Shown here: piece after piece, positions 1-15,142 of the stretch
How the letters are laid out: each line of letters begins with the position of its first letter
Position numbering within the stretch: the first letter of the stretch is position 1
Assembly: GCA_023374025.1 (NCBI GenBank)
Contig: SIJG01000008.1
Coordinates: forward strand, 1,604,215 to 1,668,214
Length of the DNA: 64,000 nt
Origin: Heterodera schachtii
Lineage: Eukaryota > Nematoda > Chromadorea > Rhabditida > Heteroderidae
Direction of reading: 5' to 3'
Program-made: the position numbers and the translations under genes
Notes under the pieces: generated by a model
The model's input: the letters and a program-made list of their open reading frames with translations, nothing else
The model's database searches: none
Told to the model about the DNA's origin: nothing

Positions 1-2
1 AC

Positions 3-855
3 GACGGGACGGAGACGGACAGCGGCAAAAACAAAGACGTAACAGAAGCAATGGAAAATGGGAACGAGGACCAAGCGGACAACGATTATGAAGAGGAGGA
101 CGACGACCGAATGGAGGTTTGATTATTACTACGATTTTCAATTCGTGAAATTTCCAGGGTTTTTTGGGGGGGGGGGCATTCGGTCCCCGTTAAAAGGGCG
201 TTTTCCGCACATTACACCCCTTTTCCCTCGCCATGTCACAGGTGGACGACCTACCAACAGAGATTGGCGACCAAGAGGGCGCCGTAATTGCGTCGGACGG
301 TGTCGAGGACGCGCAGTTGGACGTGCCCACGTGGGTGAGCAGCAGCGGGGTGGAACAGCGGCAAACGGTGCGCATGCTGAGCATTGTGTCGGTACGACTT
401 GTGCCCGTCAAAAACACGGTTAAATATGAGGTGAGCATGGGGGAGAGGGGAGAGAATGCCTTTTATTGGGTTGCACTAAAAAATTTTAAATGCTCTTTTT
501 GAAAAATTTTATATTACAATGTTTTTAAATTTTCTTATAAAAATAAAAAAAAAATTTGTTGAGTTCAGACAAAATTTGTGGCTCCCTACGTAAGAATTAA
601 CCGTAACCAGAAATAATGGGGATAAGAAAACCATAGCCTGGCAACTCGTACATAGGCTAGGCCTAAAATTTAGGTTTTACAATTATTATTATTATTATTA
701 GGAAGACTAATTAATTAACACTGGCCCGCTTTTCGGCTTTTGTCCATATCCTTTTTTATGCGTTTACTCTATTTCCCTAAAAGGTCAATTTGGTGCCTAC
801 GCCCGACTCGCGGCCACTTAATTGGCAAGACGCGAAGGAGCACATGGAAGGATGA
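3..855 (+). CDS. Acidic protein of unknown function, 3' part
   Basis: Three exons are inferred: 3-116, 242-429 and 784-855. The gene runs in from the left edge, so the start is missing. The first exon encodes a run rich in Asp and Glu (for example DNDYEEEDDD). The second is a mixed acidic segment ending VPVKNTVKYE before a GTGAGC donor. The third encodes VNLVPTPDSRPLNWQDAKEH and ends in TGA at 853-855. All junctions are phase 0. The last intron ends in AAG rather than CAG, which is supported by many similar acceptors in this window. An AATAAA lies near 967. I do not recognise the family. The third exon is the least certain part. Confidence 0.45.
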
Positions 856-1242
856 GCAAATAACAAAAAAGGGATCAGCGAGAGGACGAAATCCCAGCCA
901 TTGTGATAAAGCCATCTCATTTCTATGTTTTTGTTTCTTTTGTTGTGCCTAAAGTGCAAAATGGTAATAAAGACAGTGTGACCTCTGTTCCGTCCCACTC
1001 CCAATGGATGGGTTTGTTTTAAAGGGCACTCACAAAGTATGGCATAACAACTGCCTAAAGTTGGTCGGATTTAAGGGTAATCCCGAAACAGCTAAGGCGC
1101 ACCGCCCGAGTTTCGTTTGGACCATAAAGTTCGTATCTTTCTTCGTTCATATAGGAAAGGGTCGAAAATTTGTGACAATAATGCAAAAGAGATCATCGGG
1201 AAGGTGCGGCGTATTCTTTCGTTCGTCCGCCCGTTGCCACCG
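856..1242. other. Intergenic space between convergent genes
   Basis: This stretch lies between the end of the acidic protein gene and the end of the centrin gene, which converge. It holds an AATAAA-like signal near 967. I see no convincing coding exon. Confidence 0.4.
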
Positions 1243-3123
1243 TCAGTAAAGTGATATTTTCTTCATGATGGCCCGGAATTCGGTCTCTGAGACGCGGTCG
1301 GACCCAACGGGGGAGGAAGAAGAGGACGCTGCGACGGAGACCATTTCCTGGCAAAACGCAATGCGAAATTTGGGAATGGAAGCGCTTTTTTAAGGAGAGT
1401 GACTCGGTGCAAATTTATGAGTTGCCGGCTGATGTTGGCACTTTTGTGGGTAATAAATAATAGCGGTGGCGCACCCCTCCACACCACGGTTTTTTAAATG
1501 CCATTGGTTACCCATCCCCTAAATGCCTCCGGTGTTTAGAAATCGGCCCCGGCGGTCCTTTTCAAAAATCCGTTCCCCGTCCTTTCTACCTTCAGCTCCT
1601 CCTCACTGATTCGTTCGCCCAATTCTTCGGCCACTCGTCGCAAATCGGCGACCGAAATGAAACCCTAAAGAGCAAAACCCGGGAATAAATGGAGAGAAAT
1701 TCAGTGATTCGAAGCGGCACTGAAATTACTTTTGCGTCGGTGTCGAACAGTCGGAAAACACTGCGCAATTCGCCGTCGCCTCCGTCCGCCGCGCTGTCCT
1801 TCAGCCGATCGGCCAACAGATCGGCCAATTCCGCAGCCGTGAACGAATCTAAAGGGGTCCCATTTTGTAGCGCGAAATTTGCCTAATTTCCCACAAATTT
1901 CCGAATGGGAAATGGATAATTTCTAAAATTCCCCCAGAATTTCCCGTGAAATTTGCCTATTTTCTGTTGAAATTGTCTTAAACTTTCTCCTAAAATTTGC
2001 CTGGGTTCGCCTGTCGTTCCGTCGCATTTTGCAACAGTTTTCGCGTCACTTCGTCAACTTCGGCCTGAAACTAAGCCAAAATAAAATTTTTAATTTAAAA
2101 TGAAATGAAAATTGGCCAAAACTTTTTGCGTTTTCCCACCTGACGCGGTTCTAAGCCCAATGCACGCATTACAATCTGTGGAAAATGGGAATGTGAAGAA
2201 AAGGTAAAACAGGGACTAAGTCCCCATTTTGGTACTTATACAGTTTGACCCACATAAAATTTTTTTTTGTTTTTAAATGATAAAAACGTGTTTCCATGGG
2301 TTTTCGGGGCCGCTGATCATGAATTTGAACTCGATTTGACGAATTTCCGTACCCCTAACCCGAAATTCGAACATTTTTTTGAAAATTTTTTTTTTCAAAA
2401 ATCGGTTCTAAATGTGCCAAAATGCGTGCTCCATGATTCTCCGATGTGATGCTCATATTATATTGACTCAGACCAAGCGTTGATGCCATGTAATTCAACA
2501 CATACTCAAAAAAAAACAAATAAAATTTAACAAATTTCTTAAGTTCAACTAAATGTTCGAGTTCCGGGTTAGGGTTCGGAAATTCGTCAAATACAGTTCA
2601 AATTCATGATCAGCGGCCCCGAAAACCCCTGGAAACAGGTTTTTATCAATAAAAGAAAATTTTTTTATGTGGGTCAAACTGTATAAGTACCCCCATTTTG
2701 TGTCCCCTTTTTGAGGTAAAACTTTTTATTTCCACTTTGGAAAAATTTAATTAAGATCACAAAGCATATGATTTGGCGGCTCTTATGCAGTTTAGGGCCC
2801 ATAAATATTTTTCAATTTTTTTTCTATTTTCAAACCCTAAACTGCACAAGAGCCAATTTTTGTTCCAAAAGGTGATGAATTGTCAGCATTCATTGAATTC
2901 GTCGACCAAATCCCCCCCCCCCATTGGCCACCTTTAACTTTTTCAGTGCGATTTGTCCCGTGCCATCGCCATCTTTGGCGTGCTCCTCAAATTGTGCACA
3001 AATGCTCCGCACAAAATGCGCATTGGGACAAAACGGCGCCGTCGTCGTCCCATTTTTGTCGCTGCTTCCGCCCTCACTCGGCTCACTTCCGCCGCTGCCG
3101 CGCCTTTGCCCTTTCATTGGCAA
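1243..3123 (-). CDS. Divergent centrin (caltractin)
   Basis: Six exons on the minus strand: 3123-2932, 2175-2140, 2064-2001, 1848-1730, 1664-1590 and 1347-1243, about 196 aa. The match to centrin is clear from DGDGTGQIALKKLK followed by IVMRALGLEP (EF-hand 1 into EF-hand 2), VFRLFDTDAKGFISVADLRR and VAEELGERISEEEL (EF-hand 3), and the C-terminus MKKISLY. Centrins act at centrosomes, basal bodies and in mRNA export complexes. The calcium loops are decayed: loop 1 has Lys at position 12, loops 2 and 4 have lost the acidic pattern, and only loop 3 is nearly intact. The N-terminus is a Ser/Gly-rich extension. The intron between exons 3 and 4 appears to use a GC donor (AG|GCAAAT). Intron 1 holds an inverted-repeat element (2232-2690). 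The C-terminal ending and EF-hand 3 make the family call strong; the start is the first Met of exon 1. Confidence 0.82.
2232..2690. mobile_element. Inverted-repeat MITE in centrin intron 1
   Basis: The two ends are inverted copies beginning GTACTTATACAGTTTGACCC, and the arms continue for well over 100 bases. The element is flanked by the same 10-base sequence CCCCATTTTG at 2222-2231 and 2691-2700, which looks like a target-site duplication. A duplication of 9-11 bases would fit a Mutator-like parent, but this is inference. The arms contain the core GATCAGCGGCCCCGAAAAC-type motif shared with other foldbacks here. No coding capacity is seen. Confidence 0.8.
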
Positions 3124-3424
3124 GCGAAACGAAAATTGAGCAGCAAAAACACAGAAATCACTAATTTTTTAACATTAAATTTTTTGGCGGTATTTTTGCA
3201 ATTTTTCTTCTGACTAGAGTTGGTCGGGACCGGGACCAACCGGGAATTTTTAAAAATTAAAAAAAAATCAAATTTTAAGCTATATTTGGCATTATGTATT
3301 TGTCAAAAAAATTTTTTTTTTTTTTTTCAATTTGTTTTTTGCTGGTCAGGGCAAAGGCGCGGCAGACGGGGGGGGGAAGAGACGAAGTAACAATAAAAAT
3401 GGGTCATTCCTATGCAGGTTCTAA

Positions 3425-3535
3425 CGAAATTAAGAATTTTGGACTTTTGTTCTAATCCGGATCCGGGATTCAAAATTGGTCAAAATGAGTGTTAGATTCG
3501 TGTTCGGCGACCCCGAAAACCCTTAGAAACTTACT
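3425..3535. repeat. Solo copy of the dispersed CGGGATTC/GATTCGTG repeat core
   Basis: The stretch carries CCGGGATTCAAAATTGGTCAAAATGAGTG, split here as CCGGGATTCAAAATTGG then TCAAAATGAGTG, followed by a degenerate GATTCGTGTTCGGCGACCCCGAAAAC. This core recurs in the foldbacks near 2.3-2.6, 4.8, 5.25, 43.8-44.2 and 61.4 kb. It is probably a fragment of the same repeat family. Confidence 0.55.
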
Positions 3536-3970
3536 TTTAGTGACTTTTAAAAACTAATATTTTTTCAAAAAAGGGGTCCTATCATCGGTAGTATTTATTA
3601 CCCAACAGACATGGAGTTAATCCAAATTTTCATTTTTTTATTCAAATCCGGGTTTGAAATGAGCCAAATAGAGAGCCCAAAACTTAAAAGATCTTAGAAA
3701 AATAAATAGTAAAGTGTGCAAAATTTAAAACAATAACATCACGGAAACAACAATATATATTCATCGTAAGATTATTTTTTTCCTTTCTTCGTTCTTTCAT
3801 CGTTCAACGGCGAAAGCGATGCGTTTCATGACCGTGCAAATCCTTGCTGAAAATTTTTAAATAAGAAAGACATTGACATTTCACAGAACACACCAGAGGT
3901 CGAAGCTGCAGTCTGAAGAGCATTTCCGGTGACATATGACGAAGTTGCAGCATGATGAGAAGCAGTCGTG

Positions 3971-5866
3971 TTAGCGGAAGGCGCAACATGAGTTGTGGTC
4001 GCAGAAGGCGATCCCGCAGCCTGAGTAGTCGCTGGAGCAGAAGTCGACGCTGAAGCCTGAGTAGTTGTGGTCGCAGAAGGCGAGGCTGAAGCCTGATGAC
4101 GAGCAGTTGAGGTTCAGCTGTTTTTCCACCACCTAGAAATACAATTTTAATGGCTGTTAACAAAACATTGACAAGCGAAACAAAAATTGACCAGCAAAAA
4201 ACAAATTGAAAAATAAATATAGGCGATTTTTATGATTGGTTTAAATCATCAAAAGTAAGACTGTTAAACCCTGGGGATTTTTCATCATTATTTTAGCAGT
4301 TTTTAGTTTAAAAACAAATACATACTTTCTCGAACGCATTCCAATTCGCCTCAATGAAAACTTTGGCCGCCTCGGTCGCTTCGTCGATCACTTCTCCGAC
4401 CGCTCTTTTGATGGCCCTTCTTTCTCTGTCCCTTCCACGTTCCCTCCTCCTTCCCCTCTTTCTCAGCAACTAAATTTTACTTATGTTACTTACAAGGGAA
4501 CATTTCGACTTTAATTGTCCAAAAAGGAGTTCATTGATTTTGAATTAAGGTTTTTTTTGCTACGGACCAAAATGATTACAAAAATTGGAAAATATCGGTC
4601 ATAGGTCCCAAACTCAAAATTGCTCAAAAACGGTCAGAATCGATGTAAAAAGGCTAGAAATGGGTAGGAACAATAGAATTAGGGGCGCGCTTGCCCTTTT
4701 TCAGGTTGAAAAAGTGCCGGAATTGAGTGCCAAACTCAGCTGGGACTCAATTGAGCGCACTATAAAAAGCACTCAAAACACATTTTAAATAATTTTTCTA
4801 GGGTAATTTGTGGCGCTGATCACGAATATGACCTTTATTTTGCAAAAATCCGAACACCGGACCCCAATTCGAACAAAAAACTCGAAATTTAATTTCAGAC
4901 AGTAGTCAGAAAATAGTAAAGGAACGTCAAATATAAAAGATTAATTTAGCTTATTGCGCTAAAAAACCGCCGCACACTCGACTACGGCGGCCAGTAGGTG
5001 GGGCGAGACTACGGGCTACGGAAGAAGTCCGCGCGTGATCCGCAGGCGGTTGACTGATTGGCGGGGGCCCTTCGGGCCCCCGCAGTCAACCGCCTGTGGC
5101 GCTCGTCAGACTGCTTCCTCCGCCCTCCGTCTCGCCCCACTACTTGCTCCGTCTTCGCATGCTCCCTTTTGCGAAATTCGAGTGTCTTCGATTAAAATGT
5201 TTGGATCGAATTTTTATTCGAATTAGAGTTCGGGATTCGGTATTTTGCAAAATAAAGCTCATATTCGTGATCAGCGCCACAAATTACCCTAGAAGAATTA
5301 TTTAAAATGTCTTTTGAGTGCTTTTTATAGTTCGGTCACTTGAGTCCCAGCTGAGTTTGGCACTCAATTCCGGCACTTTTTCAACCTGAAAATGGGCAAG
5401 CGCGCCCCTAATTCTATTGTTCCTACCCATTTCTAGCCTTTTTACATCGATTCTGACCGTTTTTAAGCAATTTTGAGATTGGGACCTATGACCGATATTT
5501 ACCCAAAAATTTTCCACATTTTAAAAGATTAAATCGAAAAACACTTAAAATCAGCAAAGCTTTATGCATGTTCCCCTGTGAGCAATGGTGAGTTTTGACA
5601 TCAAAAATTAAACCTCCCGCGCGTTGGCTGTGGCCGCTTCGATGTCTCCTTCATCGCCATGGCTTTCGCCAACCAACAACAATTCCACCGCTTTCCCGGC
5701 CACTGCGGCATGTGTTTCTGCTTGATCACGGCAACCGAATGGGCGGCCTCGTGCCTTGCGACCAACGCGGGCGTGGACCCTCCTGTGTCTAGTGCCATCT
5801 TTATCCCTTATAAAATCTCGCCTTTTTCTGCCACCATCCCTTAATTCCCTTTGCTCGCGGCATTTT
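3971..5866 (-). CDS. Hypothetical protein with Cys-containing C-terminal repeats
   Basis: Three exons are inferred on the minus strand: about 5866-5614, 4469-4326 and 4132-3971. All are phase 0 at their shared junctions. The middle exon is rich in Arg and Lys and then helical (RAIKRAVGEVIDEATEAAK). The last exon encodes three imperfect 12-13 residue repeats containing the motif FCDHN or FCSSD (SGFSLAFCDHNY, SGFSVDFCSSDY, SGCGIAFCDHN) and ends in TAA. The start is not resolved: the first exon has a TTTAG acceptor upstream, so another exon is likely. The intron between the first and middle exons holds a foldback element of nearly 1 kb. The repeat exon is open in other frames as well, because the repeat length is a multiple of three. 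I do not recognise a family. Confidence 0.4.
4570..5525. mobile_element. Long foldback element with nested hairpin
   Basis: Two arms of about 290 bases (roughly 4585-4880 and 5230-5520) are inverted copies of each other, including AATTAGGGGCGCGCTTGCCC near 4677 and its complement near 5397. The spacer is itself palindromic: GTGGGGCGAGAC near 4998 pairs with GTCTCGCCCCAC near 5130, and inside this lies a perfect hairpin at 5043-5096. The arms carry the GGCGCTGATCACGAAT core shared with other foldbacks in the window. No transposase is present, so it would be non-autonomous. Confidence 0.8.
5043..5096. repeat. Perfect GC-rich hairpin at the foldback centre
   Basis: CAGGCGGTTGACTG at 5043-5056 pairs perfectly with CAGTCAACCGCCTG at 5083-5096. 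Inside, GCGGGGGCCC at 5061-5070 pairs with GGGCCCCCGC at 5074-5083 across a three-base loop. It marks the centre of the larger palindrome. Confidence 0.9.
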
Positions 5867-5885
5867 CTAAAGCAATGTTAAAAAC

Positions 5886-5981
5886 AGAGTTGGACATGAT
5901 ATTTTCAGCAAAAATCATGATTTTCTTTGATCACTGAACACCAAAAATCTGTTCACTCGAAGCATTATCATGTCCAACTCT
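5886..5981. repeat. Short inverted repeat
   Basis: AGAGTTGGACATGATA at 5886-5901 and its exact complement at 5966-5981 enclose 64 bases. It may be a small MITE or a decayed one. No flanking duplication was recognised. Confidence 0.7.
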
Positions 5982-6732
5982 GATCCAAATTTTCATGGTT
6001 TTTTCTGAAAGGGCCTAAATAACGAATTTCGACTTTTATTTGACCACGGGCACAGGGTTGGAAATGGATGTCAGAAATTGTTTCTTTGACTCTGGAAACC
6101 AAAAAACAAAATAGCTTTTTATGCATATTTTCGAGCAATTTACATTGTCCACGCTAACAAAATTTCATTAACAAAAATGCAATAAAAATGAAAAATACAC
6201 CCCTAAGAATCGATCGAAAAATTTCAGAAAAATAACCCCTAAGAAATGAAAAATTTCTAAAAATTCAGCTCCAAAATTTATTTGTTTATTTTCTTGATGA
6301 TAATTTTTGATTTTGAAAATTATTTATATTTTTAATGACTTTGGCAAAATGTTTTTGCTTTTTGAAGAAAATTTTCGATTTTACACCCCTAAATTCGGAA
6401 CTTTTTAGCAACTATTTACCCATTTTTAATGACTATTTTGGGGTTTTTTAGAAATTAAAAACTAATTATTTTGGCAGTTTTAGCAACATATTTGTTTGAA
6501 CATTTATGCTTTTTTACCTATTGGACGGTCCAGTCACAAAGGTACTTGGCAATTTCAGTCCCGGATATGTCTCTTTACGAAGGTGTTAGAAAAATTCTCA
6601 TTGGATTAATTTACTCTCTTTTAAAAACCAACCCAAAGGAGTTGAAAAAATCTTTTTGAGATTTTTGCATAGTAAAGTGGGGAGGGTAATTGGACAAAAC
6701 CAAAAATTGTTAAAATGAAAGCAAAAAGAAAT
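5982..6732. other. AT-rich intergenic region
   Basis: Very AT-rich sequence with long A and T runs and repeated CCCCTAA(A/G) near 6200-6390. I see no gene in it. Confidence 0.4.
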
Positions 6733-6803
6733 TGCAACGGCCGGGAATCGAACCCGGGCCGCCCGCGTGGCAGGCGAGCATTCTACCACTGAACCACCGT
6801 TGC
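6733..6803 (-). tRNA. tRNA-Gly (GCC)
   Basis: The complement of 6733-6803 is a 71-nt tRNA with acceptor stem GCAACGG pairing with CCGTTGC, D-loop TGGTTCAGTGGTAGAAT, anticodon GCC in CTGCCAC, and T-arm GGTTCGATTCC. Internal A and B boxes are intact. A run of T (ATTTCTTTTT) follows the 3' end, as expected of a Pol III terminator. It is identical to the copy at 23172-23242. Confidence 0.96.
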
Positions 6804-7312
6804 TTGTATATCACCCACAATAAGATGCTGAAATCTTTAATAATCAACGCAAGAAGAAAATGAACGATGCGCGTTAGCTTGACTATACTCGAAAAAAGCT
6901 GAATTTTGTGTTTTTTCGATGTGTATCAGAATATTTAAATCTGATTTGAGCCCTCTAAAACAAACATTCTGATAAATTATGTACGCCTGCGTAAGATATT
7001 TCTTTTATTTTCCCACGCACCTGACAATGATACGTTTTCTCTTTGAAAATTTAAAAGCAACTTTTTCAGATTTTTTTTGTCTGTTTCCTCGTAATGTATC
7101 GAATTGCAGTTCGTCCTCTTTCCCTTGGTAATTCATCAAGGTGCTGGCACTTTTTTAAATTTTCAAATGTCCGCTTTTACTCTAGAGCTTTTTCTTTATC
7201 GGCGAGTCAGCACAAAGAATGGGATTTGAATGGTGATCCGATATTTTATTTTTGAATTTTGAGTGGTGTAATAATATCATGGAATAGGCACAAAAAGCTT
7301 TGCTTTGTTTAG
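6804..7312. other. Region upstream of malic enzyme
   Basis: I see no clear exon. It should contain the promoter, 5' UTR and possibly the first short coding exon of malic enzyme, because no in-frame start lies in the first recognised exon. Confidence 0.35.
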
Positions 7313-11367
<4,055 letters not shown>

Positions 11368-11996
11368 GACGAAAAAGACTTAGTTCAAAAAATAAAACAT
11401 GTCTTAATTGTTAAAAAAACCATGTACCTAATTAATTATTAATTAATTGTCCATTGAATGCCATAAATGCAATTTAAGGTCCGCAGAGACAGCATGGACG
11501 ACTGAAAGGGTGGACGGACACACCGATTAGGCACAACGAAATGGGTGCAAAATGATTGTTGTATTTTCAACGCAATGAAAAATAATATATAATTATTATT
11601 AATTAATTAATGACTAATTACCCAGGGTAGCAGTGCATTTGTTCATTCATTTTCCCCCATCAAACAAAGTCATATCTCAATTCTTTCCCTTTTCTGTTTA
11701 TTTTTTTTTGCTTTTCCCAGTGATCGTTCGTTCACTTTTTCTCTTCGCCCCTTTTGTCATTTGTCGGTGTAATAATAATAATAATATGCATTTGAAAACA
11801 ATTTTTGCTTATTGTTAGAATTTTATTTTGTGTATTTGCGTTGGCACTTAAAAAATGATGAATAAATGAAACTTTTCTTCGCCTTTTGCCTCATTCCCTT
11901 TGAGTTTTTTGACTCCGCGTTTTAACGCTTCGAATAATTCAATTACAATTTTTGTCATTTTATTTTCAATTGATCATAAATAAGAAGTTCGTTGGA
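11368..11996. other. Intergenic region with AT repeats
   Basis: AATAAA follows the malic enzyme stop at 11391. The rest is AT-rich, with runs of ATTAATT near 11440 and 11590 and an AATAAT microsatellite near 11775. No gene is visible. Confidence 0.4.
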
Positions 11997-13241
11997 ATGG
12001 CGGACCATCCGCGACGCAATTTTAAGCGAATGTGAGCCCTTTTAATAAACTATCCGTCCACCCAATCAGTGCCAATTGATCATTTTGCGGTTTTCCAGTT
12101 GCATTTGCGCCGACATTTTGTTGGACTGTTTCCGTCTGTTGGCACCTGCCAAAGTCGGTTTGGCATTGGCGTTGGTCTCCGACCGCTTCGATGTGCTTGC
12201 GGACACGCATTTCCGAAGCAGAAAATGGCCAATTGGAAATTTGGGGATTTGTCGGGGAAAGAACGGCGCCGCAATTCACAACCAAAAGGGCGGCGAAGGT
12301 CGAACAGCAGCAGTTCAACTGCTGCTGCCAATTCCGCAAGTGCCGTTGCCGAACGGCGTGGTCGGATTCGGACGCATTGGCCTCGGGTCTCTCCGCTACT
12401 TTTGATTCGAATTGACATTTTTATGGCTTTTGTCATCGCTTTTCAGTTACATCGACGGCACTATCATTGCCTTTCTCCGTCGCATTCGGCGCCTTTTCCA
12501 TACAAACGGCGGCGTCACTTTGGAGCTGAGCTTTTCCTCGGTTGAGGGCCGCAGCTGCGACGCTTTTGCCTCTTCGATTTGGCCCCTTTTGAATGCCGCG
12601 GCCATCGTCGAAATGCGCTTCAAAGTCAACAACAATTTGTGCTATTTGCGCTCGCGTCTTTCGCCCTCCATTCTGCGCGACTGTGCCAATCTCCGATTGA
12701 TTTCCATTTGTTATGGCCTTTTCCCCCAATTTCCGCCCGACGACCGCCCCGGGGCGACCGATGGCCAAGCGGTGTGCAAATGGCTGCACACAGCGCAAGC
12801 CGATGCGCACCCGAAAGTGCTCAGATGCGCGTTGGGAAGGGCATTTTCGATGGAGGCACTTAAAACTGTCAGAAATGTGCCAGTTTTATGGGCTTATATA
12901 TTGGCACTTTTCTGTTTAAGGCATTTCTGAATGCCACCACTTCGGTCGGCTTTATCATTGTCGCCCGGTGGTATTGTCGCGTTGTGCCGTTTGAGTTGGA
13001 GAATGGGCTGACTCGTGAGCAGTTGGCACTGCGTAACATTAGGCACGATTGGTGGCTTATGGAAAGGGCACCGATTGGGAGAAATGCACGGCAATGGGCC
13101 GAGTGGGAAAGGGAAGCATTTGGCGAGAATGGGCAGCAGGGGCGACAAAGCGGACGCAATGTTCTCATCTTCCGTGCTTACGACGATGACATTGGGTGGG
13201 AAGGGCATTTTATGCCGTTTCTCACAAATAACAAATTTTAG
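11997..13241 (+). CDS. F-box-like protein of an expanded cyst-nematode family
   Basis: Four exons: 11997-12031, 12099-12386, 12447-12867 and 12921-13241, 354 aa, all junctions consistent in phase. The order of motifs follows a large family I know from Globodera and Heterodera: an F-box-like start (CADILLDCFRLLAPAKVGL), then ALVSDRFDVLADTHFRSRKW, then YIDGTIIAFLRRIRRLFH, IWPLLNAAAI, SPSILRDCANLR, FELENGLTREQLALR and AQWAEWEREA-like C-terminal blocks (here RQWAEWEREA). The function is not established; an F-box-like region suggests a role as a ubiquitin ligase adaptor. The last intron ends in AAG. The 3' part (GENGQQGRQSGRN) is more divergent than usual. The start Met gives a very short first exon and is the least certain point. 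Confidence 0.78.
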
Positions 13242-13651
13242 TGCTTTGTCGCCCTCCGCCATTAATTAACACAGAAAAAGGAACAATGAAAAATCACTGT
13301 TAAAATGTTAAAACATGCTTTTATTTGCTGAACGAATTAGACAATTAATCGTTTACATTCTTTTTTTCGACAAAATTGTCTTAAATCAATTGGAAATATC
13401 ACTATTCCGCTGACAATCGCGATATTCGTGATTTCTGCTTTTCATTGAAGTCGGACATCTAATTTGTAATTAACAATTTTGTTATGTTGCGTTACGATTC
13501 GCCAAATAAACTTTTGAATTTTTTTTTTTTGGTTCGTTCGTGTTCTGTGCCGTTCTTCACTTTCCCTTTCTTACCGCCCTCCATTCTATTCATTTGTTGT
13601 TTTTTGTGTTTTTTTCTTTTTGCCATAATCATTGTTTGTTTTTTGCAGAGA

Positions 13652-15142
13652 ATGGAACCATCTCTGCTCAGATATTTCTGTCCCCGTCAATTTCGCCGAT
13701 TGGCCGCCACTTCCTTTTGCACTTTGAGCCCACGGCACCGAATAATTGCCGAGGGCGGAATGCCACCGTTGGAGTACGAATTTGAGCGCGAAAAGTGGGC
13801 GATGGGCGAACGGTTTGGCCGCTACGGACTGCGCGGAGGGGTGGACATTAGCAAACTGTGGCCAACCGTTGAGGTGGCGGTGCCTTTGTTAACCTGGGGA
13901 ATTAACAAAAAGTAACAAATTCATAGGTTTCCACTTTGGTTCTATAAAGTTATTGCCATTTTAAACAAATTTTAATGTTTTATTTTTGTCTCAAATGCAG
14001 AAAATTGCGAAGAAAATGGTAAAAAAAATTCAGGAAATTGAAGAGGTCAAAGCGGTGCGAAGGTTCAGAACGGCGAAGGAGGCGCAACACATTGCGAAAA
14101 TGGAGTCAGAAAAGGAGCAAATCCGACGCAAAAACAGGTCTTTTTGTGGGCAATGGCAGCAATTCAAACAATAATTTTCTATGGTTTTAAAAACGCAAAT
14201 TTTTCAACTTTTCGAAAATCCAAAAAATTCAAGGCAATGAATTGGCGGAAAATCGGACATTAATTTGGGATTTGCCACTTTTTTCGCCACTAATTGTAAG
14301 TGTAACTTTTTTTTTCCTCTTAGACTCGACCGTATCGAGCGCAATTGGGCGACGTACGACGCTCAGTTGGCCGAGTTCAACCAACGCGAAGTGCAGACGG
14401 AGGCGGAGAAGGAAACGGCCGACCAGGAGCTGAAGCGACAGGTCGCGTTCATTGTCCGAATCCATCCGCATTAATTGCCCCAAAAAAACGCTTTAATTGT
14501 TAAAGCCATTAAATTTGTTTTTTTCCTGCAAAATCACTTATGGAAAAGGGCAAAAAGTTCCAAATTTCCCGGCAGATTTCACCGCCGGACTCCCTCGAAA
14601 ACTAATTAATTATGTCTATTTTTGAGGAGACTCAAAACGGAACCTTTTTTAATGAGTCCATAACTGGGGAGTCTCAAATTCAATGGCACCGAAAAAACGG
14701 GCACCATTTCTCCGAAATTCATCTTTTTGTACCAATTGTGTTTGTTCCTTTGCATTGGCACTTTTTCCCTTCGACAGGTGGAGGAGGTGCGCAACTATTT
14801 CGGCTATTGGGTCGACCCCAGCGACCCGCGTTTCTCCGCCATGTAATTACTGGCATAAAAATCGCCCAATTTCATTAAGACAAATTTGTGTGACACAGGT
14901 TGAAACATCGTGAAGACACACTCAAAATGGAGGCCAAAATGGCGGTGAAAAAGAAGAAAAAGTACGGCCAAGTGACGACGGTGAGCAGCGCAGAACGAGC
15001 GGAAATGAAATTGGTGCAGGACGAAATGAAAAAGAAGGCGAAGAGGGACAGGGAACGGGAGGAGAGTGGAAGCAAAACGGAGGAAAAGGAAGAGAAGGAG
15101 GAGGAAGAGGAAGAAAAGGAGGAGCAACGAAGGGAGGGATGA
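13652..15142 (+). CDS. Mitochondrial large ribosomal subunit protein mL64 (CRIF1/GADD45GIP1 type)
   Basis: Five exons: 13652-13873, 14001-14137, 14324-14441, 14778-14842 and 14899-15142, about 261 aa. mL64 is a component of the mitochondrial large ribosomal subunit. The call rests on the early block RFGRYGLRGGVDISKLWPT, a long helical, highly charged middle (QKIAKKMVKKIQEIEEVK, MESEKEQIRRKNRLDRIERN) and the late block VRNYFGYWVDPSDPRFSAM, which matches the conserved FGYxVDPxxPRF of this family. The N-terminus (LLRYFCPRQFRRLAATSF) looks like a mitochondrial presequence. TTTTTGCAG ends three bases before the ATG, which fits an SL trans-splice acceptor. The C-terminus runs into Lys/Glu low complexity created by a minisatellite that crosses the stop codon. 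Confidence 0.75.

Noticed and set aside
4585..5517. Two nearly identical 67-71 codon frames in opposite orientation
   Set aside because: They are the two arms of the foldback element, not genes.
11440..11600. ATTAATTATTAATTAATT runs as terminal repeats of an element
   Set aside because: Simple AT sequence without matching flanks or interior.
12069..12545. Alternative plus-strand 158-codon frame in the F-box-like gene
   Set aside because: The other frame with two short introns reproduces the conserved family blocks in order; this frame does not.
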